Shown: positions 1-8,792, counted from the stretch's first letter. The stretch: DNA of 64,000 bases from Yoonia sp. F2084L (GCF_023015625.1 NZ_JALKAH010000003.1:248001-312000), one strand, 5' to 3'. Numbers and translations are program-made. The notes: generated from the letters alone by a model not told the origin.

Positions 1-8
1 ACACTTTC

Positions 9-1877
9 ATGACCGAGCAACCGAGCAAAGCAACCAAGACAGGATACGACGTGATCCATGGGTATTTGCGCACCTTGGATAGCTCTCCGGGCGTGTACCG
101 CATGCTCGATGCTGATAGCCGCGTTCTTTATGTTGGTAAGGCGCGCAACCTAAAGGCGCGTGTTTCGAATTATTCCCGCCCCGGCCAACACTCACCACGC
201 ATCACCCGTATGATCCGCGAAACCGCGTCGATGATGTTCCTGACAACGCGCACGGAGACCGAAGCGCTGTTGCTTGAACAAAATCTGATCAAGCAGTTGA
301 AACCGCGCTACAATGTCCTGCTGCGCGACGACAAATCCTTTCCCAACATTCTGGTCGCCAAAGATCACGCTTTTCCGATGATCAAGAAGCATCGGGGCGC
401 GAAGAAACAACAGGGCAATTACTATGGCCCCTTCGCCGGTGCCGGTGCCGTCAACCGGACGCTTAATCAACTGCAACGGGTCTTTTTGCTGCGCAATTGT
501 TCCGACAGCGATTTCGAAACCCGCACCCGTCCTTGCCTACAATATCAGATCAAACGCTGCTCTGGTCCGTGCTGTGGATTGATTGCGGAAGCGGATTACG
601 ACGCATCGGTGCGCGATGCCGAGAAATTCCTGCAAGGTCGCACCAAAGGTATTCAGGAAGCGCTTGCCAAACAGATGCAGGACGCCAGCGCTGCAATGGA
701 ATTCGAGCGTGCCGCCGCTCTGCGCGACCGGATCAAGGCGCTGACCCAAGTGCAATCCGCCCAAGGCATCAACCCGCAAAGCACCGCCGAGGCTGATGTG
801 ATCGCCCTGCACCGCGACGGCGGGCAAGCCTGCGTGCAGGTCTTTTTCATCCGCGCGAACCAGAACTGGGGCAATCACGATTATTACCCCCGCATCAGCG
901 GCGACGAAGACTTGTCGGAAGTGATGGAGGCTTTCGTCGGCCAGTTCTATTCCAACCGCGAACCGCCCCGCATGCTGATCCTGTCGCATGGCCTCGATAA
1001 CGACGATCTAATGGCCGATGCGCTGGCCGAGAAAGCCGAGCGCAAAGTCGAGATCATCGTTCCCCAGCGTGGCGAAAAGGCGGAGCTGGTGCAAAACGCT
1101 CTGCGCAATGCCCGCGAAAGCCTGGCGCGGAAGATGTCTGAAACTGCCACGCAGGCCCGCCTGTTGAAAGGCGTGGCTGAGGCATTTGATATGGAAAAGG
1201 TGCCCCAGCGGATCGAGGTCTACGACAACTCCCACATCCAAGGCGCGCATGCCGTCGGCGCGATGGTGGTGGCTGGGCCCGATGGGTTCGACAAAAACCA
1301 ATACCGCAAGTTCAACATCAAAGACGACAGCCTGACCCCCGGCGATGACTTCGGCATGATGAAAGAGGTGCTGACCCGCCGCTTCCAACGCCTGCTGAAA
1401 GAAGACCCTGAACGGACGCAAGGTACCTGGCCCGACCTCTTGCTGATCGACGGCGGACAAGGGCAGGTAAGTGCCGTGCGCGAGATCATGGATGACCTTG
1501 GTGTCAGTGACATTCCGATGGTCGGTGTCGCCAAGGGCGAAGACCGCGACGCTGGGAAAGAGGAGTTCCACCGTACCGGCAAACCGGTCATGGCGCTACG
1601 GCACAACGACCCTGTGCTCTATTTCATTCAACGGATGCGTGATGAGGTGCACCGCTTTGCCATCGGCACACACCGCGCGAAACGGTCCAAGGCAATTGGG
1701 GCAACGCCTTTGGACGATGTGCCCGGCGTGGGGTCGACACGAAAGCGGGCATTGCTGGCCCATTTTGGCTCTGCGAAAGCAGTGGCGCGGGCGAACCTTG
1801 CGGATCTGAAAGCAGTGGACGGGGTGTCTGCGAAGCTTGCGCAGACGGTCTATGACTACTTCCACGAGAATGGCTAA
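9..1877 (+). CDS. uvrC: Excinuclease ABC subunit C
   Basis: UvrC makes the two incisions around a bulky DNA lesion after UvrA and UvrB have located it. The 622 residues match the family's usual length. The order is an N-terminal GIY-YIG nuclease (SSPGVYRM followed by LYVGKARNLKAR, about residues 25-105), a UVR helix pair that binds UvrB (about 205-245), an RNase H-like second nuclease (YDNSHIQG and LLIDGGQGQ), and a C-terminal helix-hairpin-helix region (VPGVGSTRKRALL). The ATG at position 9 is the only start seen; its upstream region lies mostly outside the window. pgsA follows on the same strand after a non-coding gap, so they need not share a transcript. Confidence 0.97.
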   Translation: MTEQPSKATKTGYDVIHGYLRTLDSSPGVYRMLDADSRVLYVGKARNLKARVSNYSRPGQHSPRITRMIRETASMMFLTTRTETEALLLEQNLIKQLKPRYNVLLRDDKSFPNILVAKDHAFPMIKKHRGAKKQQGNYYGPFAGAGAVNRTLNQLQRVFLLRNCSDSDFETRTRPCLQYQIKRCSGPCCGLIAEADYDASVRDAEKFLQGRTKGIQEALAKQMQDASAAMEFERAAALRDRIKALTQVQSAQGINPQSTAEADVIALHRDGGQACVQVFFIRANQNWGNHDYYPRISGDEDLSEVMEAFVGQFYSNREPPRMLILSHGLDNDDLMADALAEKAERKVEIIVPQRGEKAELVQNALRNARESLARKMSETATQARLLKGVAEAFDMEKVPQRIEVYDNSHIQGAHAVGAMVVAGPDGFDKNQYRKFNIKDDSLTPGDDFGMMKEVLTRRFQRLLKEDPERTQGTWPDLLLIDGGQGQVSAVREIMDDLGVSDIPMVGVAKGEDRDAGKEEFHRTGKPVMALRHNDPVLYFIQRMRDEVHRFAIGTHRAKRSKAIGATPLDDVPGVGSTRKRALLAHFGSAKAVARANLADLKAVDGVSAKLAQTVYDYFHENG

Positions 1878-2269
1878 CGTGAAACACCGCCCTGCGCGGA
1901 TGATTTGACGCAGGACAACGACTTTCATGCGGACGTGGCTGGCACTTAAGATGACGACCTGGTTGGCACTGATCCTCAGGCGCTGCAACGCATACTCAGA
2001 GTTTTGTAGGACTTGGTCGCTGGTGGCCTGATCCTCGCGTTCGCTATTGGTTCAGGCCGCATTGCGTTGCCACTGGCAGCGCGAGGATGCGCCGTGGCCG
2101 GGAGGGAATTGCAGTAGCGCTGGGCGGTTTGGAACAAGTTACCCAGTGACCGGCACAGCGCAAAACATATCAGCATTTGGCGAAAGCCCGTCTTATCGAC
2201 TTGGCCACCGTAAGGTGCGATGACGAAGGCCACTGGCATCCGCCCTTCAGCCGCGCTACCACTATCCCT
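1878..2269. other. Gene-free stretch between uvrC and pgsA
   Basis: About 390 bases with no convincing gene. All plus-strand frames are interrupted. An 87-codon open frame on the minus strand (1976-2239) has a composition unlike a folded protein and resembles no family I know. It may be a decayed gene, or simply long spacer. I see no strong terminator or promoter. Confidence 0.5.
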
Positions 2270-2938
2270 ATGACGCTGAACCTGCCAAATACCCTGACCA
2301 TCCTGCGGCTTGCTGCAGCACCCGGAGTCGTGGTGATGTTTTTGTATTTTGCGCGGCCCTGGGCGGATTGGTTTGCGCTGATTCTTTTCGTTGTTGCGGC
2401 CTTCACCGATTTTCTGGATGGCTATCTGGCGCGTGCATGGAAGCAGGAAAGCAAACTCGGCGCGATGCTGGACCCGATCGCAGACAAGGCGATGGTAATT
2501 ATAGCACTGGTCGTGATCACGGGCTTTTCAGGTATGAACCCATGGATTTTGCTGCCAGCGACGATCATCATTTTCCGCGAAGTTTTTGTCTCTGGCTTGC
2601 GAGAATTTTTGGGCGACACGGCGGGCACCCTGAAAGTCACGAACCTCGCCAAATGGAAGACGACCGCGCAGATGGTCGCGATTTCCATGCTGTTTGCGAC
2701 CGGCGCGTTCGAGCATTACTTTGGGATGCAGTCACTCGCCATGACCTCCGAAATGGTCGAAGAGGCGATTTCAGGCACCGGCCCGGATGAGTTGGGTCTG
2801 TGGTGGAAATATCAGGGCATGGTCGTCAGTTGGTGGGGTGGCATCATTATGCTGTGGATCGCAGCCCTTCTCACCCTTGTGACGGGCTGGGATTACTTCA
2901 ATAAATCGCGGCCATATCTGAAGGATACGAACGCATGA
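2270..2938 (+). CDS. pgsA: CDP-diacylglycerol-glycerol-3-phosphate phosphatidyltransferase
   Basis: PgsA joins CDP-diacylglycerol and glycerol-3-phosphate to give phosphatidylglycerol phosphate, the committed step to phosphatidylglycerol and cardiolipin in the inner membrane. The CDP-alcohol phosphotransferase signature D-G-x2-A-R-x8-G-x3-D-x3-D is complete (DGYLAR, then GAMLDPIAD, about residues 50-75). Several hydrophobic membrane helices follow. The frame is open further upstream, but the ATG at 2270 starts the typical MTLNLPNTLTILRL terminus and gives 222 residues, the normal length. Its last codons overlap the ATG of moaD by four bases, so the two are probably co-translated. Confidence 0.95.
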   Translation: MTLNLPNTLTILRLAAAPGVVVMFLYFARPWADWFALILFVVAAFTDFLDGYLARAWKQESKLGAMLDPIADKAMVIIALVVITGFSGMNPWILLPATIIIFREVFVSGLREFLGDTAGTLKVTNLAKWKTTAQMVAISMLFATGAFEHYFGMQSLAMTSEMVEEAISGTGPDELGLWWKYQGMVVSWWGGIIMLWIAALLTLVTGWDYFNKSRPYLKDTNA

Positions 2939-3180
2939 ATGTTGTTTATTTCGCATGGGTGCGCGAACGGATCGGCCTGCCACAAGAAACGGTGCAAACC
3001 GATGCTGCCACCGTCAATGACCTGATCGCTGAGCTGAAATCACGTGAAGAACGCTATGCAGCCGCTTTCGCTGATACCAGTGCGCTGCGCGTTGCTCTTG
3101 ATCAGGAACTATCGGATTTTGATGCGCCCCTTGCTGGCGTTACAGAAGTGGCGTTCTTCCCGCCAATGACAGGTGGCTGA
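2935..3180 (+). CDS. moaD: Molybdopterin synthase small (sulfur carrier) subunit
   Basis: MoaD carries the sulfur that MoaE inserts into precursor Z to make molybdopterin. It has 81 residues with a ubiquitin-like fold and ends in the required Gly-Gly (PPMTGG), whose terminal glycine is adenylated and thiocarboxylated. It starts inside the end of pgsA (ATGA overlap), and its stop overlaps the first base of moaE, so moaD and moaE are translationally coupled and would give balanced subunits. Confidence 0.95.
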   Translation: MNVVYFAWVRERIGLPQETVQTDAATVNDLIAELKSREERYAAAFADTSALRVALDQELSDFDAPLAGVTEVAFFPPMTGG

Positions 3181-3620
3181 TGACCGTTCGCGTACAGGCA
3201 GAGCCCGTTGACGCCGGCGCAGAGCTGAACGGTTTTGCGCAAGACCGCCACGATGTCGGTGCGGTCGTTAGTTTTACCGGCGTTGTGCGGGATACCCAAG
3301 GCGACCTGCAGGAAATGCTGATCGAGCATTACCCCGGCATGACGGAAAGTGCGATTACCAAGATCGCAGATGAGGCTGTGACGCGGTGGGATCTGGCGGA
3401 TGTGCTTGTCATTCACCGCTACGGTCCGCTGAAACCCGGCACGCCCATTATGATGGTCGCAACGGCCGCAGCGCACCGCGCAGCCGCATTTGAGGCCGCA
3501 GATTTCCTGATGGATTACCTGAAGTCCCGTGCGCCTTTTTGGAAGAAGGAAGTGACCTCCAAGGGTGCCGCATGGGTCGCAGCCAAAGATGCGGACGAAG
3601 ACGCGCTTAAACGGTGGTAG
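3180..3620 (+). CDS. moaE: Molybdopterin synthase catalytic subunit
   Basis: MoaE is the large subunit of the MoaD2-MoaE2 complex that converts cyclic pyranopterin monophosphate to molybdopterin. At 146 residues it is normal in length. Conserved segments are visible: SFTGVVRD near the N terminus, the LEHYPGM-like IEHYPGMTE, HRYGPL, and the lysine-bearing catalytic stretch SRAPFWKKE. It directly follows moaD. The 3' end overlaps the 3' end of the convergent tag gene by 14 bases, leaving no room for a terminator between them. Confidence 0.95.
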   Translation: MTVRVQAEPVDAGAELNGFAQDRHDVGAVVSFTGVVRDTQGDLQEMLIEHYPGMTESAITKIADEAVTRWDLADVLVIHRYGPLKPGTPIMMVATAAAHRAAAFEAADFLMDYLKSRAPFWKKEVTSKGAAWVAAKDADEDALKRW

Positions 3621-4209
3621 GCCAAACCTCGCCCGGATCGCGGGCCAAGTCAGCACAGGGTGCGTGACGTGGGCAGGTCGTCAAGTGGTTGTTGATCAAC
3701 CCCGTCGCCTCCATGAAGGCATAGACGATCGTCGGCCCACAGAACCGGAAACCCGCTTTCTTGAGGTCCTTTGAAATCTGTGCCGACAGCGGCGTCTGCG
3801 TCGGGATCAATGCGCGGTCGGCATGGACCGTTTGCAATGGCACCCCGTCAATGTAGTTCCACAAAAACCGGTCAAAGCCTTCGCGGGCTTCAATTTCTTG
3901 CCACGCGCGGGCATTGCCGATGGTTGCTGCGATCTTGCCTCGGTGGCGGATGATGCCTGCATCACCCAGCAGGCGCTCAACATCCACATCGGTCCATTCT
4001 GCAATCACGTTTGGGTCAAATCCTTCAAAGGCCGCGCGGAAATTCTCGCGTTTCTTGAGAATCGTGATCCATGACAACCCGGCCTGAAATCCATCCAGGA
4101 TTAGCTTTTCCCAAAGGGTACGGCTGTCATACTCTGGTACGCCCCATTCGGTGTCGTGATAGTCGATGTAAATCTGTTCAGGCCCGGCCCATCCGCATCG
4201 CTCACTCAT
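3607..4209 (-). CDS. tag: DNA-3-methyladenine glycosylase I
   Basis: Tag removes 3-methyladenine from alkylated DNA. It is 200 residues long, with the family core YHDTEWGVPEYDSRTLWE, the AGLSWITILKKRENFRAAF helix and RHRGKI. Zinc ligands expected from the E. coli enzyme are present: the N-terminal Cys (SERC), His of YHD, and His/Cys in NNHLTTCPRH. The residue matching E. coli Glu38 reads Asp (LDGFQAGLSW rather than LEGQQAGLSW), a conservative change that I recall in other alphaproteobacterial homologues. The start is the ATG of MSERCGW. Confidence 0.94.
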   Translation of the reverse strand: MSERCGWAGPEQIYIDYHDTEWGVPEYDSRTLWEKLILDGFQAGLSWITILKKRENFRAAFEGFDPNVIAEWTDVDVERLLGDAGIIRHRGKIAATIGNARAWQEIEAREGFDRFLWNYIDGVPLQTVHADRALIPTQTPLSAQISKDLKKAGFRFCGPTIVYAFMEATGLINNHLTTCPRHAPCADLARDPGEVWPTTV

Positions 4210-4276
4210 CTGCCTGTCCTTAACCTGCTGTTAGCTGCCGTGGGGCATCTTGGCGGGATCAGTATGGAGCGCCAAG

Positions 4277-5083
4277 ATGCAAAACACCACGCTCAGCCGT
4301 GCGGAAGTTGACGAGCAATCGCTCGTTGATCCCTTGATCTATGCTATGGCCAGCCGTGATGCGGATATCACAAAACTGGTACGTGATGCCTTGTCGGCAG
4401 GGCGGGCACAACTGGCGTTTCATCCGGTGGTTACGGCAGACCGGGACAATATGGTCGCGTTTCACGAAGGGCTCGTGCGGCTGTCTGATGAAGGGGGACG
4501 GATTATTCCCGCTGCGCATTTCATGCCATTGATCGAAGAGACGGAATTGGGGCGGCAAATTGATTGCCTGACGCTGGAACTCGCCTTGCATCAGTTGCGG
4601 AAAAACCCTGAACTGCGGCTATCCGTGAACCTCTCTGCGCGGTCTATCGGAGACGGGGAATGGCGGCGCACATTGGACAAGGGTCTGCTGGACCGCAATC
4701 TGCTGGGCGACAGGCTTATCTTTGAAATCAGCGAAACCTCTGCGATGATGCTGCATGAAAACGTCATTCGCTTCATGAGCGAGATGCAGCCCCAAGGTGT
4801 TGGTTTTGCGCTTGATGGGTTTGGGGCCGGTTTCACCGCATTCCGGCATTTGAAATCATTTTTCTTCGATCTGGTGAAGATCGACAAAAGCTTTGTGCGC
4901 GGCATTGACCGCGATCCCGATAATCAGGTCCTGACCGAGGCGCTGATCACTGTGGCGCATCAGTTTGAAATGTTCGCCGTCGCCGATGGAGTGGAAACCG
5001 CGGAAGAAGCCGCCTTTCTTAACACCCTCGGCGTGGACTGCATGCAAGGCTATCACTTCGGGGTTCCGTCACTTACCCTGTGA
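4277..5083 (+). CDS. EAL-domain protein, probably a degenerate c-di-GMP phosphodiesterase
   Basis: This 268-residue protein is almost entirely one EAL domain with no transmembrane or sensor part. The fold is clear (SVNLSARS, IFEISET, DLVKIDKSFV, QGYHFG), but several metal and catalytic positions deviate. EAL itself reads EGL, the usual DDFG loop reads DGFG (second Asp lost), and the usual EGVET reads DGVET. The Asn of NLSA, the Glu of EISET and the Lys of KID remain. It may bind c-di-GMP without cleaving it, or act through protein contacts. The frame is open from a TTG at 4250; I chose the ATG at 4277 because GGAG sits seven bases upstream. Confidence 0.85.
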   Translation: MQNTTLSRAEVDEQSLVDPLIYAMASRDADITKLVRDALSAGRAQLAFHPVVTADRDNMVAFHEGLVRLSDEGGRIIPAAHFMPLIEETELGRQIDCLTLELALHQLRKNPELRLSVNLSARSIGDGEWRRTLDKGLLDRNLLGDRLIFEISETSAMMLHENVIRFMSEMQPQGVGFALDGFGAGFTAFRHLKSFFFDLVKIDKSFVRGIDRDPDNQVLTEALITVAHQFEMFAVADGVETAEEAAFLNTLGVDCMQGYHFGVPSLTL

Positions 5084-5232
5084 CGGGTTGCGCCGGGCGC
5101 ATAGGGGCTTTGATTTGCCCTACGTCAACTTTCCCCCTAACCAGCGCCCGCAAATGACACTTGGGATTGTCTTGCACCTGATACGTGTAGATGGCACCTT
5201 CTTGTCCGAGGATAAACTGAAGGGGACCACCT

Positions 5233-6408
5233 ATGACCAACGTCGTTATCGCATCTGCCGCACGCACAGCCGTGGGCAGTTTTGGCGGATCATTCGCCAC
5301 CACACCCGCCCATGATCTGGGTGCCGCCGTTCTGGAGGCCGTCGTTGAACGCGCGGGCGTCGATAAATCGGAAGTGAGCGAAACGATCCTCGGTCAGGTT
5401 CTGACAGCCGCCCAAGGCCAAAACCCGGCGCGTCAGGCGCACATAAATGCGGGCCTCCCACAAGAATCAGCCGCATGGGGCATCAACCAGGTTTGTGGGT
5501 CCGGCCTGCGCGCTGTCGCACTTGGCGCACAGCACATCCAACTGGGTGATGCATCTATCGTCGCTGCTGGTGGTCAGGAAAACATGACGCTGTCCACACA
5601 TGCCGCACACCTGCGTGCCGGTCAGAAAATGGGCGATATGAAGTATATCGACACCATGATCCGCGATGGTCTTTGGGATGCTTTCAACAATTACCACATG
5701 GGCCAAACTGCTGAAAACGTGGCAGAAAAGTTCCAGATCACACGCGATATGCAAGACGAATTTGCCGTTGCTTCACAAAACAAAGCCGAAGCCGCCCAGA
5801 AGGCTGGCCGCTTCGACGATGAAATCGCAGCCTACACCGTGAAGACACGCAAGGGCGACATCGTGGTCGATAAAGACGAATACATCCGCCACGGCGCGAC
5901 CATGGAAGCGATGCAAAAACTGCGGCCTGCATTTACCAAGGACGGTTCCGTCACAGCCGCCAACGCGTCGGGTCTGAACGACGGCGCGGCAGCGACTTTG
6001 TTGATGTCTGCGGATGAAGCTGAAAAGCGCGGGATCGAACCGCTCGCCCGTATCGCATCCTACGCCACAGCCGGTCTTGATCCGTCCATTATGGGCGTCG
6101 GTCCGATCTATGCATCGCAAAAAGCGCTGGATAAAGCAGGATGGTCTGTTGGCGATCTGGACCTTGTTGAAGCGAACGAAGCCTTCGCCGCACAGGCCTG
6201 TGCCGTAAACAAGGAAATGGGCTGGGACCCGGAAATCGTCAACGTGAACGGCGGCGCCATCGCAATTGGCCACCCCATTGGTGCGTCCGGTTGTCGCGTG
6301 CTGAACACGCTTTTGTTCGAAATGAAGCGCCGCGATGCCAAAAAAGGCCTCGCCACTTTGTGCATCGGCGGCGGCATGGGCGTAGCACTTTGCGTTGAAC
6401 GCCCCTGA
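5233..6408 (+). CDS. phaA: Acetyl-CoA C-acetyltransferase (beta-ketothiolase)
   Basis: PhaA condenses two acetyl-CoA to acetoacetyl-CoA, the first step of polyhydroxybutyrate synthesis. It is 391 residues long, typical of biosynthetic thiolases. The acylated cysteine lies in QVCGSGLRA (Cys88), the conserved His in [10 protein letters not shown] and the second catalytic Cys in CIGGGMG near the C terminus. The next gene is phaB, 70 bases downstream with a hairpin in the gap, so this is a phaAB operon. The PHB synthase phaC is not in the window. Confidence 0.96.
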   Translation: MTNVVIASAARTAVGSFGGSFATTPAHDLGAAVLEAVVERAGVDKSEVSETILGQVLTAAQGQNPARQAHINAGLPQESAAWGINQVCGSGLRAVALGAQHIQLGDASIVAAGGQENMTLSTHAAHLRAGQKMGDMKYIDTMIRDGLWDAFNNYHMGQTAENVAEKFQITRDMQDEFAVASQNKAEAAQKAGRFDDEIAAYTVKTRKGDIVVDKDEYIRHGATMEAMQKLRPAFTKDGSVTAANASGLNDGAAATLLMSADEAEKRGIEPLARIASYATAGLDPSIMGVGPIYASQKALDKAGWSVGDLDLVEANEAFAAQACAVNKEMGWDPEIVNVNGGAIAIGHPIGASGCRVLNTLLFEMKRRDAKKGLATLCIGGGMGVALCVERP

Positions 6409-6417
6409 TCCAGATCA

Positions 6418-6441
6418 AGGCGGCGCGATGCAGCGCCGCCT
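6418..6441 (+). promoter_or_regulatory. Intercistronic hairpin between phaA and phaB
   Basis: Perfect nine-base arms AGGCGGCGC and GCGCCGCCT flank a six-base loop. No run of T follows, so it is not a standard terminator. It may stabilise the upstream message or set the phaA/phaB ratio. phaB restarts about 40 bases later with its own strong ribosome binding site. Confidence 0.55.
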
Positions 6442-6478
6442 ACACCCCAATCAATTGAACACCTGAGGAGGAATTATT

Positions 6479-7204
6479 ATGGGACGTGTCGCACTCGTCA
6501 CGGGCGGCTCGCGCGGAATTGGCGCAGCTATTTCAACAGCATTGAAGGACATGGGATGCAGCGTTGCTGCCACTTATGCGGGCAACGATGAAAAGGCAGC
6601 AGCCTTTACCGCGGAAACCGGCATCAAGACCTACAAATGGGACGTAGGTAACTACGACGCCTGCAAGGACGGTATCGCCCAGATCGAAGCAGACCTTGGC
6701 CCGGTTGAGATCTTGGTGAACAACGCCGGCATCACCCGCGACGCCCCATTCCACAAGATGACACCACAGCAGTGGCACGAATGCATCGACACCAACCTGA
6801 ACGGCGTCTTCAACATGACGCACAATGTCTGGGGCGGCATGCGCGAACGTAAATTTGGCCGCATCGTCACGATTTCTTCGATCAACGGACAGAAAGGCCA
6901 GTTCGCCCAAGCGAACTATGCCGCGACGAAAGCAGGCGACATCGGCTTTACCAAGTCGCTGGCGCAAGAAGGCGCGCGCGCTGGCATCACTGTCAACATC
7001 GTGGCCCCCGGCTACATCAACACCGAGATGATGAGCACGATCCCTGAAAAGGTCATGAACGAAGTCATCCTGCCACAAATTCCGGTTGGCCGCCTTGGCG
7101 AAGCCTCTGAAATTGCGCGCGCTGTATGCTTCCTTGCATCTGACGATGCAGGTTTTGTGACGGGCTCTACCCTGTCCGCAAACGGCGGTCAGTATCTGGC
7201 CTAA
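6479..7204 (+). CDS. phaB: Acetoacetyl-CoA reductase
   Basis: PhaB reduces acetoacetyl-CoA to (R)-3-hydroxybutyryl-CoA with NADPH, giving the monomer for PHB. It is a short-chain dehydrogenase of 241 residues. The cofactor motif is TGGSRGIG, followed by NNAGITRD, the catalytic Ser in ISSINGQKGQ and Tyr/Lys in NYAATKAG. It has an unusually good ribosome binding site (GAGGAGGAATTATT before the ATG). It is the second gene of phaAB and is followed by a strong terminator. Confidence 0.96.
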   Translation: MGRVALVTGGSRGIGAAISTALKDMGCSVAATYAGNDEKAAAFTAETGIKTYKWDVGNYDACKDGIAQIEADLGPVEILVNNAGITRDAPFHKMTPQQWHECIDTNLNGVFNMTHNVWGGMRERKFGRIVTISSINGQKGQFAQANYAATKAGDIGFTKSLAQEGARAGITVNIVAPGYINTEMMSTIPEKVMNEVILPQIPVGRLGEASEIARAVCFLASDDAGFVTGSTLSANGGQYLA

Positions 7205-7228
7205 GCCAAGCGACAGACCAAAAAATAA

Positions 7229-7253
7229 GGGCCACGCTGATCAGGCGTGGCCC
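7229..7253. terminator. Bidirectional intrinsic terminator between phaB and a small minus-strand ORF
   Basis: Perfect nine-base arms GGGCCACGC and GCGTGGCCC flank a seven-base loop. A-rich sequence lies to the left (AAAAAATAA) and ATTTTCG to the right, so it can serve phaB on the plus strand and the small gene at 7298-7408 on the minus strand. Confidence 0.85.
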
Positions 7254-7297
7254 ATTTTCGTTCGGATGCATTGCAGCATCCGGAGCGAAATAAAGAA

Positions 7298-7408
7298 TTA
7301 CTTGCGGCGTGTGAACCAACGAACTGCGTTGCGCAGTGCTTCTGCACGTTTCTGGTGCGCGCGTTGGATACCTTCACGAATGCGGGGGCTTGTTGTTGTC
7401 TCGTACAT
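7298..7408 (-). CDS. Small basic helical protein (36 residues), unknown function
   Basis: This short ORF reads MYETTTSPRIREGIQRAHQK and ends in WFTRRK. It is strongly basic; residues 9-33 could form one amphipathic helix. An AGGA lies six to ten bases before the ATG, and the shared terminator at 7229-7253 is in the right place to end its transcript, both of which support a real gene. Small proteins of this general shape (basic helix, aromatic/basic end) are annotated in other Rhodobacterales, but I cannot assign a family. It has no signal peptide and no cysteine. It is head to head with the LysR gene at 7524, so the 115-base gap could hold promoters for both. Confidence 0.6.
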   Translation of the reverse strand: MYETTTSPRIREGIQRAHQKRAEALRNAVRWFTRRK

Positions 7409-7523
7409 GGTGCGTTCCTTCGATGTGTCTTTGTTTGTCTTGATGTCCCTAATATGCGTATTCCGCGCCGTTTCGACAAACGAGACTTTCTATTGCTTCA
7501 GTTAAGCTGTATTAAACTGAACC

Positions 7524-8465
7524 ATGTCAGATAGATTACCCCCACTCACCGCCCTGCGCGCGTTCGAGGCGGCCGCCCGCCATATGTCATTTGCCAAGGC
7601 AGCAGCAGAGCTAAACGTCACTCCCGCCGCTTTATCCTATCAAATAAAGGCTTTGGAGGCTGATTTGGGCCAACCAGTCTTTCGCAGGCTTAATCGGGCG
7701 GTTGAGTTGACCGAGGCGGGACGCTGCCTTGCACCCGGCGCAACGGATGCGTTTACGACTCTTTCATCCGCTTGGCGCAGCACAAAAAGGTTAACTGATA
7801 GTGGCGTCCTTACTGTCACTGCTGGCCCTGCCTTTACGTCAAAGTGGCTGGCCCCGCGCATGTATGATTTTGCGCAAGCCCATGAAGACATCGACCTGCG
7901 GTTTTCAGCAACTTTGCGGATCGTCGATTTTGACCGTGACGAAGTCGATGTGGCGATCCGCTTTGGTCTTGGCGGTGATGAAGGTGTCTATTCGCGTCCC
8001 ATCTTTGAAGAGTGGATGACGCCGATGATGACACCGCAACTTGCAAAAGAATACGACACACCTGCCAAGCTGGCACAGGCAACGTTCATCCATGATGATT
8101 CGATCAATTTCCTCAAGCTACCGACGGGTTGGGATGCCTGGCTGAAGGCTGCGGGGGTTGAGGCGGATACCTCGCACGGCCCGCGCTTTTCGCAAGCGGA
8201 TCACGCCATTGATGCGGCTGTCGCCGGGGCCGGCGTTGTCATGGGGCGTGCATCTTTGGTGGCGCGTGCGCTGGAAGACGGCCAATTGGTTGCACCGTTT
8301 GAAATCGGACTGATATCAGAGGCCCAGTATCGTTTCATCTGCCCGCTGGGCAGTGAGCGGCGGCCGCATGTCGCCGCGTTCGAGGCTTGGGTATTGAAGG
8401 AAATCCAATCGTCCAAACACATCGCCGATAGGCGTACGTTGATAAATGCCAGTGATTTGCTCTGA
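7524..8465 (+). CDS. LysR-family transcriptional regulator, GcvA type
   Basis: A DNA-binding activator or repressor of 313 residues. The N-terminal winged helix-turn-helix is clear (LTALRAFEAAARHMSFAKAA, then LNVTPAALSYQIKALE). The effector-binding domain spans about residues 90-295. The PPLTALRAFEAAAR opening is typical of the GcvA branch. Its targets are not shown by context: phaB lies upstream beyond a terminator, a small minus-strand ORF is divergent and the genes downstream are convergent. The ATG at 7524 gives a standard N terminus. Confidence 0.9.
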   Translation: MSDRLPPLTALRAFEAAARHMSFAKAAAELNVTPAALSYQIKALEADLGQPVFRRLNRAVELTEAGRCLAPGATDAFTTLSSAWRSTKRLTDSGVLTVTAGPAFTSKWLAPRMYDFAQAHEDIDLRFSATLRIVDFDRDEVDVAIRFGLGGDEGVYSRPIFEEWMTPMMTPQLAKEYDTPAKLAQATFIHDDSINFLKLPTGWDAWLKAAGVEADTSHGPRFSQADHAIDAAVAGAGVVMGRASLVARALEDGQLVAPFEIGLISEAQYRFICPLGSERRPHVAAFEAWVLKEIQSSKHIADRRTLINASDLL

Positions 8466-8507
8466 CAGCGGATGCAGGCATCAGCTGTCAGTGCGTCGTG
8501 TGAGTGG

Positions 8508-8675
8508 TTAATGCGTGCTGAGGCGCGTGATTTCTTCTTTCAGCATAAGCTTTTGCTTCTTAAGTTTCGCAATTTCAATGTCGTCGGCGGCAGGGCTACG
8601 CTGCATCGCTTCGACATTCTCCGAGAGGTTTTGGTGTTTCTTCTTCAGTTCCTGCAAATGCGAACTCAAGCTCAT
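8508..8675 (-). CDS. YdcH-family (DUF465) small coiled-coil protein
   Basis: A 55-residue protein that is almost wholly one charged helical hairpin (SLSSHLQELKKKHQNLSE, then IAKLKKQKLMLKEEITRL). This matches the DUF465/YdcH family, which is widespread in proteobacteria and of unknown function. The frame is open upstream, but an AGAGGAGG ribosome binding site just before the ATG at 8675 settles the start. It stands alone between the LysR gene and the TrmN6-like gene. Confidence 0.88.
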   Translation of the reverse strand: MSLSSHLQELKKKHQNLSENVEAMQRSPAADDIEIAKLKKQKLMLKEEITRLSTH

Positions 8676-8792
8676 GGTGGTCCTCCTCTGGTTTCCGTGT
8701 GTTTTGATTGCATCATATCCGGCGCTGTCTGTCACGCCGCAGGGCAGCAATTTTGCACAACCTGATCGTGCAATGCAAGTATTGCCAAACCG

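Noticed and set aside
1976..2239. 87-codon minus-strand ORF in the uvrC-pgsA gap
   Set aside because: No motif or ribosome binding site; it could be a remnant but I cannot support a gene.
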